The notes under the pieces were generated by a model. That model saw only the letters and a list, made by a program, of their open reading frames with translations, made no database searches and had not been told where the DNA came from. This document shows, one piece after another, positions 62,944 through 64,000 of a DNA stretch of 64,000 nucleotides. The position numbers and the translations under genes were made by a program. Source of the DNA: Setoptus koraiensis (lineage: Eukaryota; Arthropoda); assembly GCA_048013815.1 (NCBI GenBank), contig CM106585.1, positions 7,936,001-8,000,000 on the forward strand. Direction: 5' to 3'. Each line of letters starts with the position of its first letter. Position 1 is the first letter of the stretch.

Positions 62944-63828
62944 ATGGACGCCTTATTCGAAATCAGGAACAACTACCATTTGGGCAACTACCAATCTTGT
63001 ATAAATGTTGCAAGCAGATTTAGATCCTATGATCAAGCTCAACAAACAGAATGTGACTTCTACATGTATTTATCTTATTTCGAGCAACGAGCTTATGGTG
63101 TTATATTGAGCGAAATCAGTGACTCAAAGCCTCAATGTTTGCTATATTTGAAGAAAATGGCCCAATATAAGCAAGGAGATCGAGCAAAGAAAGATTCCAT
63201 CATATCAGACCTGGACAAAACAATGGATACTATTGAAAGCAATGAGTTGTCTTGTCTTGTTGTGTCAGCCATCTACGCACAAGATAAAAATATGATTTCT
63301 GCACTGAAGGTTTTACACCCGATTGACACTATCACTAGTTCGGCGGCTAAGATACAACTCTATTTAGCAATCGATAGGCCTGATCTGGCTAAAAAGCAAT
63401 TGAAACAAATGCAAGATAAAGATGAATATGCCACACTGACTCAGCTAGCTTCCGCTTGGCTAAGTTTACATACAGGTGGCACAAAACTTCAGGAGGCGTA
63501 CTACATTGTTCAGGAGCTGATAGATAAAAATGGGGCCACGGCTTTATTGCTCAATATACAAGTTTGTTCGCTGATGTCCAGACAAATGTTCGAGGAGGCA
63601 AATGAGCTCTGTCAGAAGTCTTTCTTATTGGATGGCAATAACCCAGAGACTTTAGTTAATTTAATCGTTTTGTCTCTTAATTCCGGACAGTCATACGAAA
63701 TTACCAACAGGTACTTCAATCAACTTAAAGAATTGTATCCATATCATGATTATGTTGCTGAATATTCAAACCAAGAGGCTCGTTTCGATAGGTTATTGGC
63801 CACACAATTGAGCTCAGCGCCTGCCTGA
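62944..63828 (+). CDS. Coatomer subunit epsilon (epsilon-COP)
   Basis: A single exon, 294 aa (human COPE is 308 aa). Epsilon-COP stabilises alpha-COP in the COPI coat and acts in Golgi-to-ER and intra-Golgi transport. The protein is a right-handed TPR-like alpha solenoid. Recognisable parts are MDALFEIRNNYHLGNYQSCI at the start, FEQRAYGVILSEI, the helical pair DLAKKQLKQMQDKDEYATLTQLASAW, the loop GGTKLQEAYYIVQELIDKNG, then LLNIQVCSLMSRQMFEEANE and the end HDYVAEYSNQEARFDRLLAT. I chose the ATG at 62944 because it gives the family N-terminus (FxxRNxxxLGxYQ). AATAAA follows at 63859-63864. Head to head with Groucho. Confidence 0.96.
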   Translation: MDALFEIRNNYHLGNYQSCINVASRFRSYDQAQQTECDFYMYLSYFEQRAYGVILSEISDSKPQCLLYLKKMAQYKQGDRAKKDSIISDLDKTMDTIESNELSCLVVSAIYAQDKNMISALKVLHPIDTITSSAAKIQLYLAIDRPDLAKKQLKQMQDKDEYATLTQLASAWLSLHTGGTKLQEAYYIVQELIDKNGATALLLNIQVCSLMSRQMFEEANELCQKSFLLDGNNPETLVNLIVLSLNSGQSYEITNRYFNQLKELYPYHDYVAEYSNQEARFDRLLATQLSSAPA

Positions 63829-64000
63829 AACATACTTGATGAGGAATCTCAATATTTAAATAAAACACAGAAGTCAGAGTCGGACGGTATGTTACGCAGT
63901 GGGACTATATATCAAATGTTTTCAAATTCCTCTACTGGTAGCGAGCGTTAGCTCGAGCTTCGCTTTATTCGAATCATAATCACCATGGTTGAGATCGCAG
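63829..64000. other. 3' flank of epsilon-COP to the window edge
   Basis: Contains the epsilon-COP polyadenylation signal (63859-63864). The last ~100 bp (AGCGAGCGTTAGCTCGAGCTTCGCT and beyond) show a small inverted repeat and no identifiable coding sequence. Confidence 0.5.

Overview
The window is animal nuclear DNA. Conserved metazoan proteins are encoded in exons split by short GT-AG introns (about 100-150 bp in several genes), and AATAAA signals follow the stops. RAE1, METTL6 and epsilon-COP each lie in one uninterrupted exon, and the N-terminus of the Groucho gene has the metazoan MYPTRH form. Intron-poor housekeeping genes, (CAA)n/(GTT)n-rich spacers and divergent PEBP and NRF-6 families suggest an arthropod, perhaps a chelicerate such as an acariform mite. 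The lineage is inference. I recognised no transposon, provirus, tRNA, rRNA or CRISPR array.

Layout. (1) 1-14.9 kb: no supportable protein gene; a GC-richer block of trinucleotide runs and many short-unit (8-22 bp) tandem arrays. (2) 14.9-22.3 kb: an FLVCR-type choline/heme transporter (+, two exons), flanked by two inverted, nearly identical ~540 bp segments. The right copy is the 3' end of a divergent secreted PEBP-like gene (-). The left copy is a detached fragment that forms a new chimeric ORF. (3) 22.3-44.1 kb: about 22 kb without a gene I can name. It holds a few coding-like candidate exons (notably a phase-compatible pair at 25.7-26.7 kb, minus strand), microsatellites, and a second GC-rich short-repeat block (about 33.4-41.3 kb). 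(4) 44.1-46.6 kb: METTL6 (+) and RAE1 (-) tail to tail, 384 bp apart. (5) 50.7-58.1 kb: a very large NRF-6-type acyltransferase-3 membrane protein (+, seven exons, 1735 aa) with low-complexity extensions. (6) 58.4-61.1 kb: Groucho/TLE co-repressor (-, three exons including a 21-nt first coding exon), tail to tail with the NRF-6 gene. (7) 62.9-63.8 kb: epsilon-COP (+), head to head with Groucho across 1.8 kb.

The genes do not form one pathway. They are unrelated functions (membrane transport, tRNA modification, mRNA export, lipid-type acyl transfer, transcriptional co-repression, COPI traffic) in a typical animal arrangement of convergent and divergent neighbours. The main structural novelty is the inverted PEBP-tail duplication that brackets the FLVCR gene. 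In it the noncoding part is better preserved than the coding part.
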